Assembly: GCF_014650775.1 (NCBI RefSeq)
Contig: NZ_BMVP01000018.1
Span: 34,431-98,430, forward strand
DNA from: Streptomyces cirratus
GTDB taxonomy: Bacteria; Actinomycetota; Actinomycetes; Streptomycetales; Streptomycetaceae
Length of the DNA stretch: 64,000 nt
Direction: 5' to 3'
Made by a program: the position numbers and the translations under genes. Below, in pieces: positions 52,211 through 60,946 of the stretch. Every line of letters begins with the position of its first letter. The first letter of the stretch is position 1. The notes beneath the pieces were generated by a model. It had not been told where the DNA came from. It did no database searches and was given only the letters and a program-made list of their open reading frames with translations.

Positions 52211-54073
52211 TCATGCGCGGGGCCGGAGCGTCTTCCAAGGAGTGAAGGCGTTGTCCACGGCCCGCAGCGACGAGCGCAGTTCCGGGAAATGACGCAGCAT
52301 CACGCTGGTCATGCCGTTGTTCTCGATCCAGTCCAGGCCGGTCTGCGTGTACACCTGTGGTGTGTAGTCCCTGGTCAGGAATCGGTCGCTGTTGAGCCGG
52401 CGGGAGGCCATCAGGACGAATATCCGAAAGGCCGTGTCGCTGAAGGCGAAGCCCTCGGGGCGGGGCTCTGCGTACATGCCCACCATCAGGTCAACGCGTT
52501 CGATGTCGTCGTCGTAGATGCGACGCATCTCCTCGGCCCAGACCGGGTTGTCCGTCAGCGCGGCGAAGTCGGCGGCGGGCTCCAGGTGGAGCCGGCGCCG
52601 GAACTCGTTGTACCTGGGCACGCCCATCTCGCGAATGCGCAGCACGTCGACGGCCGCCAGGTCCATGAGCTTGTCGTCCGGGCGCTGGAACTCCTGCAGG
52701 AACCTGGGGTAGTTGTGCAGGGTCACCAGGCCGGGGTGCGAGGTGCCGAAGGAGTAGAAGAGGTCCGGCAGCTCGTGGCCGGCGAACACCTCGTACGCGC
52801 GCCGGCCGGTCAGCTCCCGGAAATCCGTCTCCTGGAGCAGCGAGTCGTCCACGGCCGAGCGGAAGCTCCAGTCGTCGGGCACCAGGGGGTGCATCCGGTA
52901 GACCGCCACGAACTCCTCGGTGAGGGCGTACGGGACGCCGAAGTGGTCGGTGTCGCCGCCCACGATGCCGCTGAGCAGCTCGCTCCTGCTGGTCCGGCCG
53001 AGCAGCCGTTGCACCCGTTCGCCCAGCAGGCCGTACCAGTTGGCGCGCAGCGCCGCCACGGTCGTCGGGTGGCTGATGACGGCGGGGGTCCACTCCACGG
53101 TGTGGATCTTGGCGATGAGCGCGGCGTTGATCAGGCGCGCCCGCTGGAAGAGCTGTTCGTCCGACCAGGCGGGGAACTCCCGGCCCAGCCGGTCGCAGAT
53201 GGCGTTGTGCTCCAGGATGAACACGTGTTGCATCATCAGCAGGCCCAGCCAGAAGCCGGGAGTGTTCGCGGGATCCAGCTCCGGGGCGTCGGGGAACAGC
53301 CTGCCGTCGCGGGCGACTCTGAGTTTGCCGTGCGCGCCCGAGCGCAGCCGTCGTTGGGTCGCGAGGTCGCTCCCGTAGAGCTGGGAGGCGTCCCACCAGT
53401 GCGAGTTCTCGTTGATGTGCGTCGGCGGCAGGCCGTCGCCGCCTTCACTGCGGGTGGTGTCGGGAAGGGTCCGGGGCACGAGCATCGGTGAGGTCGGCCA
53501 GGGGTCGTCGCCCTCGAGTTCGATCCGCCAAGGGTCGTCGACGGCACCCTGTCCGTGGCTGATCCAGTCGCGGATCATGAACTGCAGCCATGCGGCGACC
53601 AGTGCGTTGACGGACGTGGCCGGGATGAACTCGTCCCGGGTGAGGAGCGTACGGCTGACCTCCCTCGGGCTCGGAGTGAGGATCTGCGGCTGCGGCTCGG
53701 GAAAGGTCACCTCAGGCGGGACGTTGCGGCCGAAGCGGGAGCGCGCCATGCCCATGCGCGGGTTGTCGAGGTCGTTGTAGGAGCCGTCGGCGGTGCGCTC
53801 GGTGAGGTGCCGTGCGGCCGGCGGCTCGATGTCGGGCATCCCCTGCGCCGGGTAGCCGCTGGTGTCGTGGAGGTTCTTGCGGCGCAGGTTGTCGCGCAGC
53901 CCCATGAGGGTCAGCAGGCCGAGCGGCTTCGGCAGACGCTGCCAGCCGACCTTGCGGTCGACGGCCAGCGCCAGATGGTCGTGCAGGCGCACGAACGGCG
54001 AGCAGGCGCCATTGCCGTCGGCGTGAACCGGCGGGTGCGCGCGAGTACGCGCAGAGAAGGGGCCTTTTCGCAT
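52211..54073 (-). CDS. Alpha-dioxygenase/cyclooxygenase-like heme protein
   Basis: The 620-residue product belongs to the animal heme peroxidase superfamily and resembles plant alpha-dioxygenase and prostaglandin synthase in length and order. The proximal His and the radical-forming Tyr equivalent occur as VYRMHPLVPDDW (Tyr392, His395, three apart as in cyclooxygenase). HTVEWTPAVI and THINENSHWWDASQLYG precede, and SHPGLVTLHNYPRFLQE and RRLHLEP follow. The distal segment reads WLQFMIRDWISHG, where I expect IHDW, so Arg168 replaces the distal His. Such enzymes insert oxygen into fatty acids. Start ATG 54073 is uncertain but fits the fold. Fatty-acid oxygenation is inferred. Confidence 0.85.
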   Translation of the reverse strand: MRKGPFSARTRAHPPVHADGNGACSPFVRLHDHLALAVDRKVGWQRLPKPLGLLTLMGLRDNLRRKNLHDTSGYPAQGMPDIEPPAARHLTERTADGSYNDLDNPRMGMARSRFGRNVPPEVTFPEPQPQILTPSPREVSRTLLTRDEFIPATSVNALVAAWLQFMIRDWISHGQGAVDDPWRIELEGDDPWPTSPMLVPRTLPDTTRSEGGDGLPPTHINENSHWWDASQLYGSDLATQRRLRSGAHGKLRVARDGRLFPDAPELDPANTPGFWLGLLMMQHVFILEHNAICDRLGREFPAWSDEQLFQRARLINAALIAKIHTVEWTPAVISHPTTVAALRANWYGLLGERVQRLLGRTSRSELLSGIVGGDTDHFGVPYALTEEFVAVYRMHPLVPDDWSFRSAVDDSLLQETDFRELTGRRAYEVFAGHELPDLFYSFGTSHPGLVTLHNYPRFLQEFQRPDDKLMDLAAVDVLRIREMGVPRYNEFRRRLHLEPAADFAALTDNPVWAEEMRRIYDDDIERVDLMVGMYAEPRPEGFAFSDTAFRIFVLMASRRLNSDRFLTRDYTPQVYTQTGLDWIENNGMTSVMLRHFPELRSSLRAVDNAFTPWKTLRPRA

Positions 54074-54109
54074 CGTGGGGTTCCTTTCGGGACCAATTCG
54101 GTCGAAGGA

Positions 54110-54490
54110 TCAGTTCGGACCTCGTCGCGGCCACTGGGCCACCAGGGTGAGGGCGACGTTCACCGTGGAGATCGCCGTGGCGGCCGCCGCCGCCCGGGGC
54201 CGGAGCGTGCCGCACCGGCCGGCTGCGGCTGCCGACAGCGCGTCGCTGGTGTGGATGACCGTGCCGACGCGCATGGCCCGGGCGATCCGGCCCGGGTCCT
54301 TGAGGAACAGCAGCTCGGCGCCGATGAACACTGTTCGCACCCCGAACATGCGCAGGACGTGGACGAGGGCCGGCTGCGTCTCGTCCGCCCCCAGCCGGCG
54401 GGCCACGAGCTGCGGGGCCAGCAGCGCCGCCACACCGTTCACCAGCCGGATTCCGGCGAGGCTGTATCGCGCAGAGCATCGCGCGTCCAT
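54110..54490 (-). CDS. Small membrane protein in the peroxidase island
   Basis: The 126-residue protein from ATG 54490 has three or four weak membrane helices (SLAGIRLVNGVAALLAP, MFGVRTVFIGAELLFL, AAAAATAISTVNVALTLVAQ). It resembles DUF4267-type small membrane proteins. AAGGG seven bases upstream favours this ATG over those at 54496 and 54589. It is 36 bases upstream of the alpha-dioxygenase-like gene in the same orientation and likely co-transcribed. Its job is unknown, possibly membrane anchoring of a partner. Confidence 0.65.
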   Translation of the reverse strand: MDARCSARYSLAGIRLVNGVAALLAPQLVARRLGADETQPALVHVLRMFGVRTVFIGAELLFLKDPGRIARAMRVGTVIHTSDALSAAAAGRCGTLRPRAAAAATAISTVNVALTLVAQWPRRGPN

Positions 54491-54585
54491 GGCCATACCC
54501 TTCCATGGGGACAGTGCGGGAAACAGGCGATGCGTAAACTTCCGGGATACAAACGATGATAGTGGACATTCCACTCGTTCGCGCG

Positions 54586-55752
54586 TCATGCGGCTGTCGT
54601 GCCAGGATCCGTGTGCGGCGTCCCGTTCATCGCCTGCCTGAGGTGTGAGAGGCGCAGGTAGACGGCCCGGCGGGCGCGGTTCTGGTTACCGAGCGGGCGG
54701 TGCTCGGGCAGGGCGTGCCAAGGGTTGAAGGTCAGCCGGTCGGCGAGGGCGAACTGCTCCGCGTCGGCGAACTCCTGGTGCGGCAGCCGCAGTGTGGCCA
54801 CGGGCACGAAGGGCGACAGACGCTCCGGCCACACCACAGAGGCGTTCTCGATCGGCATCAGGTGGGGGTCCGTCTGCAGTTGGACGAGGAAGTCGAGGAC
54901 GACGTCACGCTCGCGCAAGGTAGCTGCCAGAGCCTGGCGCAGGTAGTCGTCGCGCGGGTGCCACGGGACCCGGCTTCGCGCCCCGTCGCGTGGGGCGATG
55001 GCGTACTGCATGGCCTGGCCTTCGCCGAGCAGGTACGGAACGCAGCTCCAATAGCGCGCCTCCAGTGGGCTGGAATGGGTTCTGGCGTACAGGCCCTGCA
55101 TGACCATGTCGCACAGGTGCGGGTGGCGGGGGCCGATGAAGTACAGGACGGGTGTGCCCGCGTAGACGTGCTGTTGCAGCTTGAGGTTCTGGGTGATGTC
55201 CGGTGTGGTGAACGTCGGCGTGCTGATTCCCGTGAAGTCCTGGGTACCCCGCTCGTCGTCGAGCAATGTCGCACCGTCGACGCCCAGCAGTTTGACGGCG
55301 ATGCTGAGCACTCCGTTGTCCTGGATGTCGGGTGGTGCGAGGGGGCCGGGACCGGCGAAGCGGACCCAGGCCCGGTAAGTCGCCGGGCGGCGGAACACTC
55401 CGTGGCGCAATTGTTCGGGGAGCCCGTCCGGCACTGTGAACTCCCCGCGGACGACGCCGTAGGTCTTGGTGTTTCCGGCTCGCTGGGCGGTGCCCGGGGC
55501 GTACTCGCGCACGATGAACTTGGCCATCTGGTGTGCAATGGCCTCGGTGGTCGCCGCTTCGTCGGGCAGTGCCCTCTCCTCGGCGATGCGCAGGTGCTCG
55601 TCGGGGCGGCGGACGTTGACGCACCACTGCACCAGGGTCTGGGCCGGCCCGCGGAGGATCCGGTCCGCTGTCGGGCGGATGTAGGGGTCGATGCGCCGCT
55701 CAAGCCGGACGCAGGCCAAGACGGCGTTGTTGAGCCGCTGTCGCGCGTTCAA
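54586..55752 (-). CDS. Catalase-like heme protein lacking the distal His
   Basis: The 388-residue product belongs to the short catalase-related group. KTYGVVRGEFTVPDGLP is at about residues 96-112, YRAWVRFAGPG at 126-136, LLDDERGTQDFTGIST at 163-178 and YWSCVPYLLGEGQAMQY at 234-250. From memory the family has KxHG at the first motif and an Asn in the second (INHPVF). Here these are Tyr98 and Ser177. The likely proximal Tyr240 (VPY) remains. Relatives include catalases, mini-catalases and coral allene oxide synthase. Loss of the distal pair argues against true catalase activity. The start is TTG 55752, overlapping the Dyp gene stop. Confidence 0.85.
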   Translation of the reverse strand: MNARQRLNNAVLACVRLERRIDPYIRPTADRILRGPAQTLVQWCVNVRRPDEHLRIAEERALPDEAATTEAIAHQMAKFIVREYAPGTAQRAGNTKTYGVVRGEFTVPDGLPEQLRHGVFRRPATYRAWVRFAGPGPLAPPDIQDNGVLSIAVKLLGVDGATLLDDERGTQDFTGISTPTFTTPDITQNLKLQQHVYAGTPVLYFIGPRHPHLCDMVMQGLYARTHSSPLEARYWSCVPYLLGEGQAMQYAIAPRDGARSRVPWHPRDDYLRQALAATLRERDVVLDFLVQLQTDPHLMPIENASVVWPERLSPFVPVATLRLPHQEFADAEQFALADRLTFNPWHALPEHRPLGNQNRARRAVYLRLSHLRQAMNGTPHTDPGTTAA

Positions 55753-57179
55753 CGGTGTCCGCCCGATCGCGTGCCCTCGCACAGGTAGCGCAGCGCCTGG
55801 AGGCCGGGCAGGAAGAAGTAGGCGCCGCCCTGGACGGAGACGAACTGCGGCAGGTCGCGGTAGCGGGTGCGGACGGGCCTCGCCTGGACGGTGAACGTCG
55901 CATCGTGGTTCTGGCGGGCCGCGACGACCGGGTCCGGACCGTCGTACAGCCCATTGAAGTGGGCGTTGTTCAGCCAGGTGTGCTGGATGAATTCGAACTG
56001 GCGGGAGATGTTCGCTCCCAGGCACAGGAAGTGCAAGCCTCTGTCCCCATCACCGTTGCCATCGCCGTTGCCGTTGCCGTCGCCGTCGCCGTACGCGCGG
56101 CCGCGGCGCAGGATCCGGTGGCGTCGGCCGATGGCGACCGACCGGGCCGATCCGGGCTGGGGATCCAGCGAATCGCGCGGGTTGGCCCGGCGGACGTGGG
56201 CGCCGAGGGGGCAGCTCAGGCCATCCGGATCGGCGGCGAAGTAACCGAAGTCGTTGTCCGAGCCGAGGCTCGGGTCGTCCCGCAGCGGCGCGTGCACCAG
56301 TGGTGCGCCGCTGGGCCAGCGGCCCATCATGCGTGCCGCGAGCGCCTCGCGGGCTTCGGGATCGGCGGCTCCGTCGGGGTGTCGCGTCGCCTCTTCGAGG
56401 TACCGGTGGAAGCCCGCGACGTCCTGACGGAGCTGCCGGAACACCAGATAGCTTCCATTGCGTCCGAAGTCGGCGGCCCCGCCGCCGTCCGGCGCGCGGG
56501 GCAGCAAGCCGAAGGGGTCGCATGCGGCGGGTAGCAGCGGCCGGTCGGTGAGCAGTCCGTATTCGTTGGCGTAGCCGAGGACGAACTCCCCCGCCTTCAC
56601 CGCGTCGTCGCCGGCGGCGGCCTTCGACAGCCCCTCGACCAGCGGCTGGGAGATGCCGTCGCGGAAGCCGAAGGGCTCGCGATCGGTCAGCCGGGACGTG
56701 CCGAGACGGACGGCCTCGGCGAGGCCGCCTCCGGCGAGGGCGTCCTGGCTAACGTGAGACTCCAGCCGGCCCAGGGACCCTGCGTCCCGGGCGTACAACA
56801 GTGCGATGACGTCCACGGGCGGGGAGCCCGGGCCACCCCAGCGCCAGCGGCTCGGCGCGTTCTCCCCCACGTCGCCCAGCAGGCGGGAGCGGTTGGGGTC
56901 GGTCATGCCCGAGACGAACTCATGTGAAAACCCCTCGAGTTCACGGGTATCCAGTCCGAGGCGGCGCAGGCCGTCCGAGGTGAAGGCCAGGTTCAGGGCC
57001 GACTCCGGTGGTTCCGCGCTGCCGTTCGTCGCCATCAGGGCCAGCCGTCCCAGCGCGGAACGCGCGGCAACCGGGTCGTCCACCGTGAGCAGCAGGAAGC
57101 AGGCCGACCTCAGGGCGCTGTAGCCGCGTGCGACGAGGCCCTGGATGTCGTCCAGTTCCAGGCGCGCAGCTGCTGCCAT
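55749..57179 (-). CDS. Dyp-type peroxidase with Asp/Gly/Asn-rich insertion
   Basis: The 476-residue dye-decolorizing-type peroxidase has the GxxDG motif in FGFRDGISQPLVEG (Asp174) and the proximal heme His in CPLGAHVRRANPRDS (His328). The distal Arg region is SARSVAIGRRHRILRRG and the C-terminal block LHFLCLGANISRQFEFIQ. Between residues 364 and 379 lies a low-complexity GDGDGNGNGDGNGDGD run, encoded by hexamer-like repeats, in a loop near the heme Arg. No Tat signal is seen, so it is cytoplasmic or carried by partners. It uses hydrogen peroxide to oxidise bulky substrates. It is coupled by a TTGA overlap to the catalase-like gene and 17 bases from the upstream gene. Confidence 0.92.
   Translation of the reverse strand: MAAAARLELDDIQGLVARGYSALRSACFLLLTVDDPVAARSALGRLALMATNGSAEPPESALNLAFTSDGLRRLGLDTRELEGFSHEFVSGMTDPNRSRLLGDVGENAPSRWRWGGPGSPPVDVIALLYARDAGSLGRLESHVSQDALAGGGLAEAVRLGTSRLTDREPFGFRDGISQPLVEGLSKAAAGDDAVKAGEFVLGYANEYGLLTDRPLLPAACDPFGLLPRAPDGGGAADFGRNGSYLVFRQLRQDVAGFHRYLEEATRHPDGAADPEAREALAARMMGRWPSGAPLVHAPLRDDPSLGSDNDFGYFAADPDGLSCPLGAHVRRANPRDSLDPQPGSARSVAIGRRHRILRRGRAYGDGDGNGNGDGNGDGDRGLHFLCLGANISRQFEFIQHTWLNNAHFNGLYDGPDPVVAARQNHDATFTVQARPVRTRYRDLPQFVSVQGGAYFFLPGLQALRYLCEGTRSGGHR
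56041..56093. repeat. Hexamer-type microsatellite in the Dyp peroxidase gene
   Basis: Imperfect repeats of CCGTTGCCATCG/CCGTCGCCGTTG (plus strand) encode the Asp-Gly-Asn-Gly run. They are length-unstable by design and could vary between strains. Confidence 0.8.
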
Positions 57180-57196
57180 CACCGTCACACCCTTCT

Positions 57197-58945
57197 CTAG
57201 AACAAGGCGAGCCACGCCCGGGTCTCGGCCGGGCCGAGTTCTCCGAACAGACCCGCGCGGATACGGGCGTTGGTGTCGAGGTTGCGGGTGGTCAGCACGT
57301 CGTACGCGGAGTACCACACCTGCGTCGGCAACTGGTGGCAGCGCAGGTAGTGTTTGAAGGCGAGTTCGTCCTCGGCACCGTCCCGCAGGAGCCACCTGGT
57401 GCGCGGATAGCCGTGGCCGTTGCTGAAGACGGCGTTGAGGCCCCAGGCGACCTTGTCGATGAAGTCGTCCATGTAGCTTTCCAGGCTGCCGTCGTAGTTG
57501 CTCGCGAAGATCACTCGTCGTTTGTCATCGATGAACAGCCAGCGGGCGAAGTGGATGGTCTTGACCCCGGCGAGGCTGCCCCGGTTGAAGAAGTGGCGCA
57601 CGCCGTAGTCGACGGCGAACAGCACGCCGGTCAGCGTGGCCCGCCGGAACCGGCCGCACTTGACGAGGCCCACCGCCGTGAACGGGTTCTGCGTGGCGAA
57701 GTCCTCGCAGGCCGCCAGCCCGGCCACGTGGTCAGGGGAGGGCCGCTCCCGGCTGGGGACCTCACGCCGCTCGTGCCGGCGCAGCACCACGAGCCAGAGC
57801 GGCAGACCGATCAGGATGGCCGGCAGCAGTGCGATCGCGGCCAGCGGTACCCCCACGAGGTGCGCCGCCTCCCGCATCCGCCACCGCAGCGTGGGCGGCG
57901 CGGGACCCGACCGCGCCCACGCCAGGTCCGGGCGACCGGTGACGTACCGCTGGATGGCGGCCCGTACCTCCGCCGCATCCGCGGTGGCCCGCTCGGCTGC
58001 GAGCTGGTCGAGGAACTCCTGGATCGCCTGGCGCAGCCGGTCCTCCTGCCGGATCCGGTGCAGGCCCCGGCCGACAGTGTTGACGTAGAAGGCCGAGCTG
58101 GGCACGGAGTGGGCCCGTAGCCACGCGACCCGCGTGGCATCCGGTTCTCCGGACGGCGGATAGCCCTGGCAGTGCCCGAACACCTTTTCCAGTCCGCTGC
58201 GGGCCTTGCCGACGAGGTCGGCGAGGTGTGCGTCCATCGGGGCGTCGACCTCGCTCATGTAGACGATGCTCGCCGGCATCGTCTGCCCGGCGTGGTCCTT
58301 CTCCTCCGGAACGAGGACCAGCCGCGCGAAGTGGACGCCCGCCAGCTCGGCGAAGGGCATGAACTCGCCACCGGTCCCCCGGCGATTGGCCTCGGCCAGC
58401 ACCTCTTGCACCTCAGCCACCCGCTCCGGAGGTACCGTGGCCCCGACCGTGACGGCGACCTGCTGCGACGCGCGGCGGGCCGAGACCGATGCCTGCGAAC
58501 CGGGGTAGGAGAGGGCGAAGTTGAGGACCTTGCGCCGCCCCCAGTAGACGATGCCGAGATAGACGCCGGGCTTGATCTCCCGGATCTCGTCGCGGATCCA
58601 GTGCGCGAGGAGCGACGTCCGGGAGTAGTCCAGTACGGTGCACTCCCCGTCGTCGAGCCGGCTGGCGCCCCGATACACCTTCGCCCGTATCGCGCGCACT
58701 CCGAGCGGCGTGACCCTGTTGCGCAGTTCACCCCGTTCGGCGTCGAAGACCTTGCCCTTCCACGCGACGAGCCGTGCCAACCGCGCCGCCAGCTTCGACA
58801 CCACGGCCCCGCGCCCCACGAGCACCGTGCCGCGCGCGTCGCCGACGGGTATCTCCCCGGCGCGGCTCGTGCGGAACAGATCGTCGAGAGCGGGGCGGGA
58901 AAGGGCCATCAGCTGATCGACATCCGCCCCCGTGTCATGGCTCAT
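57197..58945 (-). CDS. Internally duplicated membrane-associated protein, first gene of the peroxidase island
   Basis: The 582-residue protein is not fully assignable. Residues 60-147 (WKGKVFDAERGELRNRVTPL, KPGVYLGIVYWGRRKVLNFA) resemble a lipid-related unknown domain. Residues 202-300 and 460-566 are related copies. VHFARLVLV aligns with IHFARWLFI, LADLVGKARSGLEKVFGHCQ with MDDFIDKVAWGLNAVFSNGH, and both contain GYP. A membrane hairpin or helix lies at 364-388 between them. The repeats look like dimeric alpha/beta-barrel folds, but that is a guess. GGAGG six bases before ATG 58945 fixes the start. It leads the operon into the Dyp peroxidase gene 17 bases on. Confidence 0.8.
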   Translation of the reverse strand: MSHDTGADVDQLMALSRPALDDLFRTSRAGEIPVGDARGTVLVGRGAVVSKLAARLARLVAWKGKVFDAERGELRNRVTPLGVRAIRAKVYRGASRLDDGECTVLDYSRTSLLAHWIRDEIREIKPGVYLGIVYWGRRKVLNFALSYPGSQASVSARRASQQVAVTVGATVPPERVAEVQEVLAEANRRGTGGEFMPFAELAGVHFARLVLVPEEKDHAGQTMPASIVYMSEVDAPMDAHLADLVGKARSGLEKVFGHCQGYPPSGEPDATRVAWLRAHSVPSSAFYVNTVGRGLHRIRQEDRLRQAIQEFLDQLAAERATADAAEVRAAIQRYVTGRPDLAWARSGPAPPTLRWRMREAAHLVGVPLAAIALLPAILIGLPLWLVVLRRHERREVPSRERPSPDHVAGLAACEDFATQNPFTAVGLVKCGRFRRATLTGVLFAVDYGVRHFFNRGSLAGVKTIHFARWLFIDDKRRVIFASNYDGSLESYMDDFIDKVAWGLNAVFSNGHGYPRTRWLLRDGAEDELAFKHYLRCHQLPTQVWYSAYDVLTTRNLDTNARIRAGLFGELGPAETRAWLALF

Positions 58946-59102
58946 CACGCACCTCCGTGGGCCACACCACCAGCGTATTTCAGCTCGCACCTCCCGGCAT
59001 TTCGGCGGGGCACCGCTGCCGGGGCCCTGGGGTCATGACGTGCGCGGCGCCGGCGCCGCCCCGCTGAGGAACGGACCGAAACCGGTGTGGTGTCAGACGC
59101 GC

Positions 59103-59774
59103 TCAGCCGGTCAGCGTGACGAGCCCCATCTCATAGGCGGTGATCACGAGCTGAACCCGGTCCCGGGCGCCCAACTTGGTGAGCAGGCGCGACACGTGGG
59201 ATTTGGCGGTGGCCACCGTGATGAAGAGGTCCTCCGCGATCTCGGTGTTCGACCGGCCCCGCCCGACCAGAGTGAGGACTTCCCGTTCCCGCTCCGTGAT
59301 GCCCGCGAGCGGCCGTGGGGGGTGTGCCGGGGTGGCTTCGGGACGCCCGGCGAACTCGGCGATCAGGCGGCGTGTGACACGCGGGGCGATCAACGCGTCG
59401 CCGGCGGCGACCACGCGGACGGCCGTGAGGATGTCGTCGAGCGCCATGTCCTTGACCATGAAGCCGCTCGCTCCGGCGCGGAGCGCGCCGTAGACGTGGT
59501 CGTCCTCGTCGAAGGTGGTCAGGATGAGGACGCGGGCGGCCGCCGGACCGGCGGTGATCAGTCGAGTGGCCTCGATCCCGTCCATGCCGGGCATCCGAAC
59601 GTCCATCACCACGACGTCGGGGTGTACGTCCCCGACCAGTTGGACCGCCTCGGCGCCGGTGGCGGCCTCACCCACGACCTCCAGGTCGGGTTGGTCTGCC
59701 ATGATCACGCGCAAGCCGGACCGCACCAGCGGCTGGTCGTCGGCCAGCAGGATCCGTACGGGACCGGTCATCAT
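59103..59774 (-). CDS. NarL/LuxR-family response regulator
   Basis: The 223-residue regulator has a receiver domain (ILLADDQPLVRSGLRVIMAD; phosphoacceptor Asp in VVVMDVRMPGMDG; Lys in GFMVKDMALDD). The C-terminal LuxR helix-turn-helix is ITEREREVLTLVGRGRSNTE, DLFITVATAKSHVSRLLTKL. It is coupled to the histidine kinase by an ATGA overlap and is probably activated by it. The target may be the divergent ABC transporter. Confidence 0.95.
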   Translation of the reverse strand: MMTGPVRILLADDQPLVRSGLRVIMADQPDLEVVGEAATGAEAVQLVGDVHPDVVVMDVRMPGMDGIEATRLITAGPAAARVLILTTFDEDDHVYGALRAGASGFMVKDMALDDILTAVRVVAAGDALIAPRVTRRLIAEFAGRPEATPAHPPRPLAGITEREREVLTLVGRGRSNTEIAEDLFITVATAKSHVSRLLTKLGARDRVQLVITAYEMGLVTLTG

Positions 59775-60946
59775 CGGGCCCCTGCCGGAACTCCGACGGG
59801 CTCGGGCAAGGGCAGCCGCGCCGCCACCCGGAAGCCGCCCTCGGGACGCGGCCCGGCACTGAGGCGGCCGTGCAGCAGAGCGACCCGCTCGCGCATGCCC
59901 ACGATGCCGAAGCCGTGGGTCGGGCCGTCCTCGGTGGCGCCGCGCCCGTCGTCGATGATTTCCACGAACAGTTCCTCGTCCCCGTACTCGATGCTCACGC
60001 GGCAGCGTCCGGTGCCCGCGTGGCGGACCACATTGGTCACAGCCTCCTGGACGATGCGGTAGGCCGACAGGTCGATGTCGGCCGGCAGCGGGCGCTCTTC
60101 CCCGTGGCGGCGTACGTCCACACGTACGCCGGCGTCAGTCGTCGCCGTCGCCAGCCGTTCGACGTCGGCCAGGCCGGGCGAAGGCGTGAGCGGTGCCCCG
60201 CCCGAAGCCGCCGCGTCCGGGTCAGCCTGACGAAGTGCGACCAGCGTACGCCGAAGGCCCGACAAGGTCTCTCTGCTGGTGGCTTCGATGGCTCGCAGGG
60301 CCTCGCGGGCCTCCTCGGGTTGGGTCTGAATGACCCGGCTCCCCATCCCGGCCTGGATGGTGATGATGCCGATGCTGTGCGCGACCATGTCGTGCAACTC
60401 CCTTGCGATCCGCAGTCGTTCGGCGACCACTGCCTCAGCCACCTCCTGTGCGCGCAGTTGCACCGCGTGCTCGCGCCGCTCGCGGCTCAATAGGCCGACC
60501 GTGCAGGCCGCGGCCATCGCCAGGAGGGCGATCACGAGGTTGACGATCACGCTGTCGCCGTGTGCGAAGCCGCCGACGAGCAGCACTTGGACGACGAGGG
60601 ATGTAACCGCGGCGACGGTCGAGGCCCGGGGCGCGCGGGTGGCGACGATGAAGCCCAGGACGAGGTCCACCGCCACATAGGGCAGGAACTGGCCCTGGTA
60701 CGAAGCCGACAGGTCCACGTGGGCGGAGCTCGGGGGGCCCACGACCACGGCGGTGGATCCGAGGAGCGTCATGGACAGGGCCAGGACCGGCCTGCTCCGT
60801 AGGACTCCGACGAGCAGGCTCGCTGCCAGCAGTGCCCCGATGCCGTGGACCGTGCCCGAAGCGCGCGGGCCCCCTCCTATGAGCAGACCCACCGCGAGGA
60901 CGTAGAGGACGCCCCCCGCCCAGGACATGACCTTCGTACTCGTCAT
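59771..60946 (-). CDS. NarL-type sensor histidine kinase
   Basis: The 391-residue kinase has about five transmembrane helices (residues 5-155). The HisKA_3 phosphoacceptor His is in IARELHDMVAHSIGIITIQ and the HATPase domain has the N-box IVQEAVTNVVRHAG and G-box IIDDGRGATEDGPTHGFG, IVGMRERVALL. ATG 60946 starts just before the first helix. ATG 61030 would add 28 residues without homology. Cognate of the overlapping response regulator. The signal is unknown, probably at the membrane. Confidence 0.93.
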   Translation of the reverse strand: MTSTKVMSWAGGVLYVLAVGLLIGGGPRASGTVHGIGALLAASLLVGVLRSRPVLALSMTLLGSTAVVVGPPSSAHVDLSASYQGQFLPYVAVDLVLGFIVATRAPRASTVAAVTSLVVQVLLVGGFAHGDSVIVNLVIALLAMAAACTVGLLSRERREHAVQLRAQEVAEAVVAERLRIARELHDMVAHSIGIITIQAGMGSRVIQTQPEEAREALRAIEATSRETLSGLRRTLVALRQADPDAAASGGAPLTPSPGLADVERLATATTDAGVRVDVRRHGEERPLPADIDLSAYRIVQEAVTNVVRHAGTGRCRVSIEYGDEELFVEIIDDGRGATEDGPTHGFGIVGMRERVALLHGRLSAGPRPEGGFRVAARLPLPEPVGVPAGAR

